Positions 13,360 through 13,752 of a stretch of 13,752 bases of DNA are shown here, one piece after another. The notes below the pieces were generated by a model. It had not been told where the DNA came from and searched no databases. It was given only the letters and a program-made list of their open reading frames with translations. Position 1 is the stretch's first letter; each line of letters starts with the position of its first letter. A program made the position numbers and the translations under genes. This stretch comes from Clostridia bacterium (GTDB taxonomy: Bacteria; Bacillota; Clostridia; TANB77; CAG-508): positions 1 through 13,752 of the forward strand of contig CAADUD010000027.1 in the NCBI GenBank assembly GCA_900752095.1, given 5' to 3'.

Positions 13360-13752
13360 TGCAGGAAAATATGATGTAGCAGTAATTGGAGCAGGACATG
13401 CAGGATGTGAAGCAGCTTTAGCCACAGCAAGGTTAGGACTTAAAACATTATTGTTTTCTATTAGTTTAGAAGCTGTGGCAAATATGCCATGTAATCCACA
13501 TATTGGAGGAAGTTCCAAAGGGCATTTAGTAATGGAAATAGACTGCCTGGGTGGAGAAATGGGAAAAAATATAGACAAAACCTATACACAATTAAGAATG
13601 TTAAATACTTCAAAGGGACCGGCAGTATATTCTTTAAGAGCACAAGCAGATAGAAAAAAATATCAAATGGAAATGAAGCATACATTGGAAAAAGAAGAAA
13701 ACCTTTATTTGAAACAGGCTGAGATAGTAAATATAGGAGTAGAAGATGGAAA
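13349..13752 (+). CDS. mnmG: tRNA uridine-5-carboxymethylaminomethyl modification enzyme MnmG, 5' part
   Basis: About 134 N-terminal codons are present before the right edge. MnmG is the FAD-binding partner of MnmE in wobble-uridine modification. The protein begins MKYNAGKYDVAVIGAGHAGCEAALATARLG, with the FAD Rossmann motif GAGHAGCEAA at about 14-23. It continues with CNPHIGGSSKGHLVMEIDCLGGEMG (about 47-71) and QLRMLNTSKGPAVYSLRAQADR, all characteristic of MnmG. The ATG at 13349 has no Shine-Dalgarno at the normal distance, because the strong one lies about 27 nt upstream. No alternative in-frame start codon exists between them. The 5' region also contains the tandem TTCGAC motifs. Confidence 0.95.
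   Translation, partial: MKYNAGKYDVAVIGAGHAGCEAALATARLGLKTLLFSISLEAVANMPCNPHIGGSSKGHLVMEIDCLGGEMGKNIDKTYTQLRMLNTSKGPAVYSLRAQADRKKYQMEMKHTLEKEENLYLKQAEIVNIGVEDG

Noticed and set aside
1..13752. CRISPR array, insertion sequence, tRNA or rRNA genes
   Set aside because: No regularly spaced repeats, transposase frames, terminal inverted repeats with target duplications, or tRNA/rRNA signatures were found on either strand.

Overview
This window is the chromosomal replication origin region of a very AT-rich, low-GC Firmicute, most likely an uncultured-type clostridium. The evidence is the classic origin gene order, the standard genetic code (TGG used for Trp), strong AGGAGG-type ribosome binding sites, clostridial-type GyrB, YidC and Jag proteins, and DnaA boxes on both sides of dnaA. 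The species cannot be named from the sequence.

Layout: from dnaA leftward on the minus strand lie dnaA, the dnaA-dnaN origin spacer, dnaN, recF and gyrB. The usual small S4-domain gene (yaaA/rlbA) is missing between dnaN and recF. Rightward on the plus strand lie rpmH, rnpA, yidD, yidC and jag (one transcription unit closed by a strong terminator), then mnmE, then the 5' part of mnmG, which runs off the right edge. Nearly all protein genes therefore point away from the origin. The 6.85-7.06 kb spacer holds an AT-rich unwinding element, a run of TAG/TAA DnaA-trios and about ten DnaA boxes. A second cluster of three perfect boxes lies just upstream of dnaA.

The left 2.2 kb is accessory. At the far left are a VirB4/TraC-like conjugation ATPase (its 5' part only) and a companion TraC-like protein, both on the minus strand. 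Between them and gyrB is a roughly 410-nt plus-strand segment that looks like a large structured non-coding RNA. Its ends pair over 18 consecutive base pairs, its first internal hairpin has 15 pairs, G-U pairs fix the strand, a sigma-A-like promoter lies at the right distance before it, and a 14-bp hairpin terminator follows. I could not assign it to a known RNA family. It is the most likely undescribed element in the window.

A second theme is a pair of tandem TTCGAC motifs, 10 bp apart, found once upstream of the conjugation genes (1671-1686) and once upstream of mnmG (13226-13241). They resemble tandem Spo0A boxes (0A boxes). Each lies next to a possible minus-strand promoter, and the second may drive a short minus-strand RNA ending in a hairpin terminator at 13151-13104.

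The core genes act together in chromosome replication initiation (DnaA, beta clamp), recombination repair (RecF), supercoiling (GyrB), ribosome and RNase P biogenesis (L34, RnpA), membrane protein insertion (YidD, YidC, with Jag as an RNA-binding partner) and tRNA wobble-uridine modification (MnmE with MnmG).
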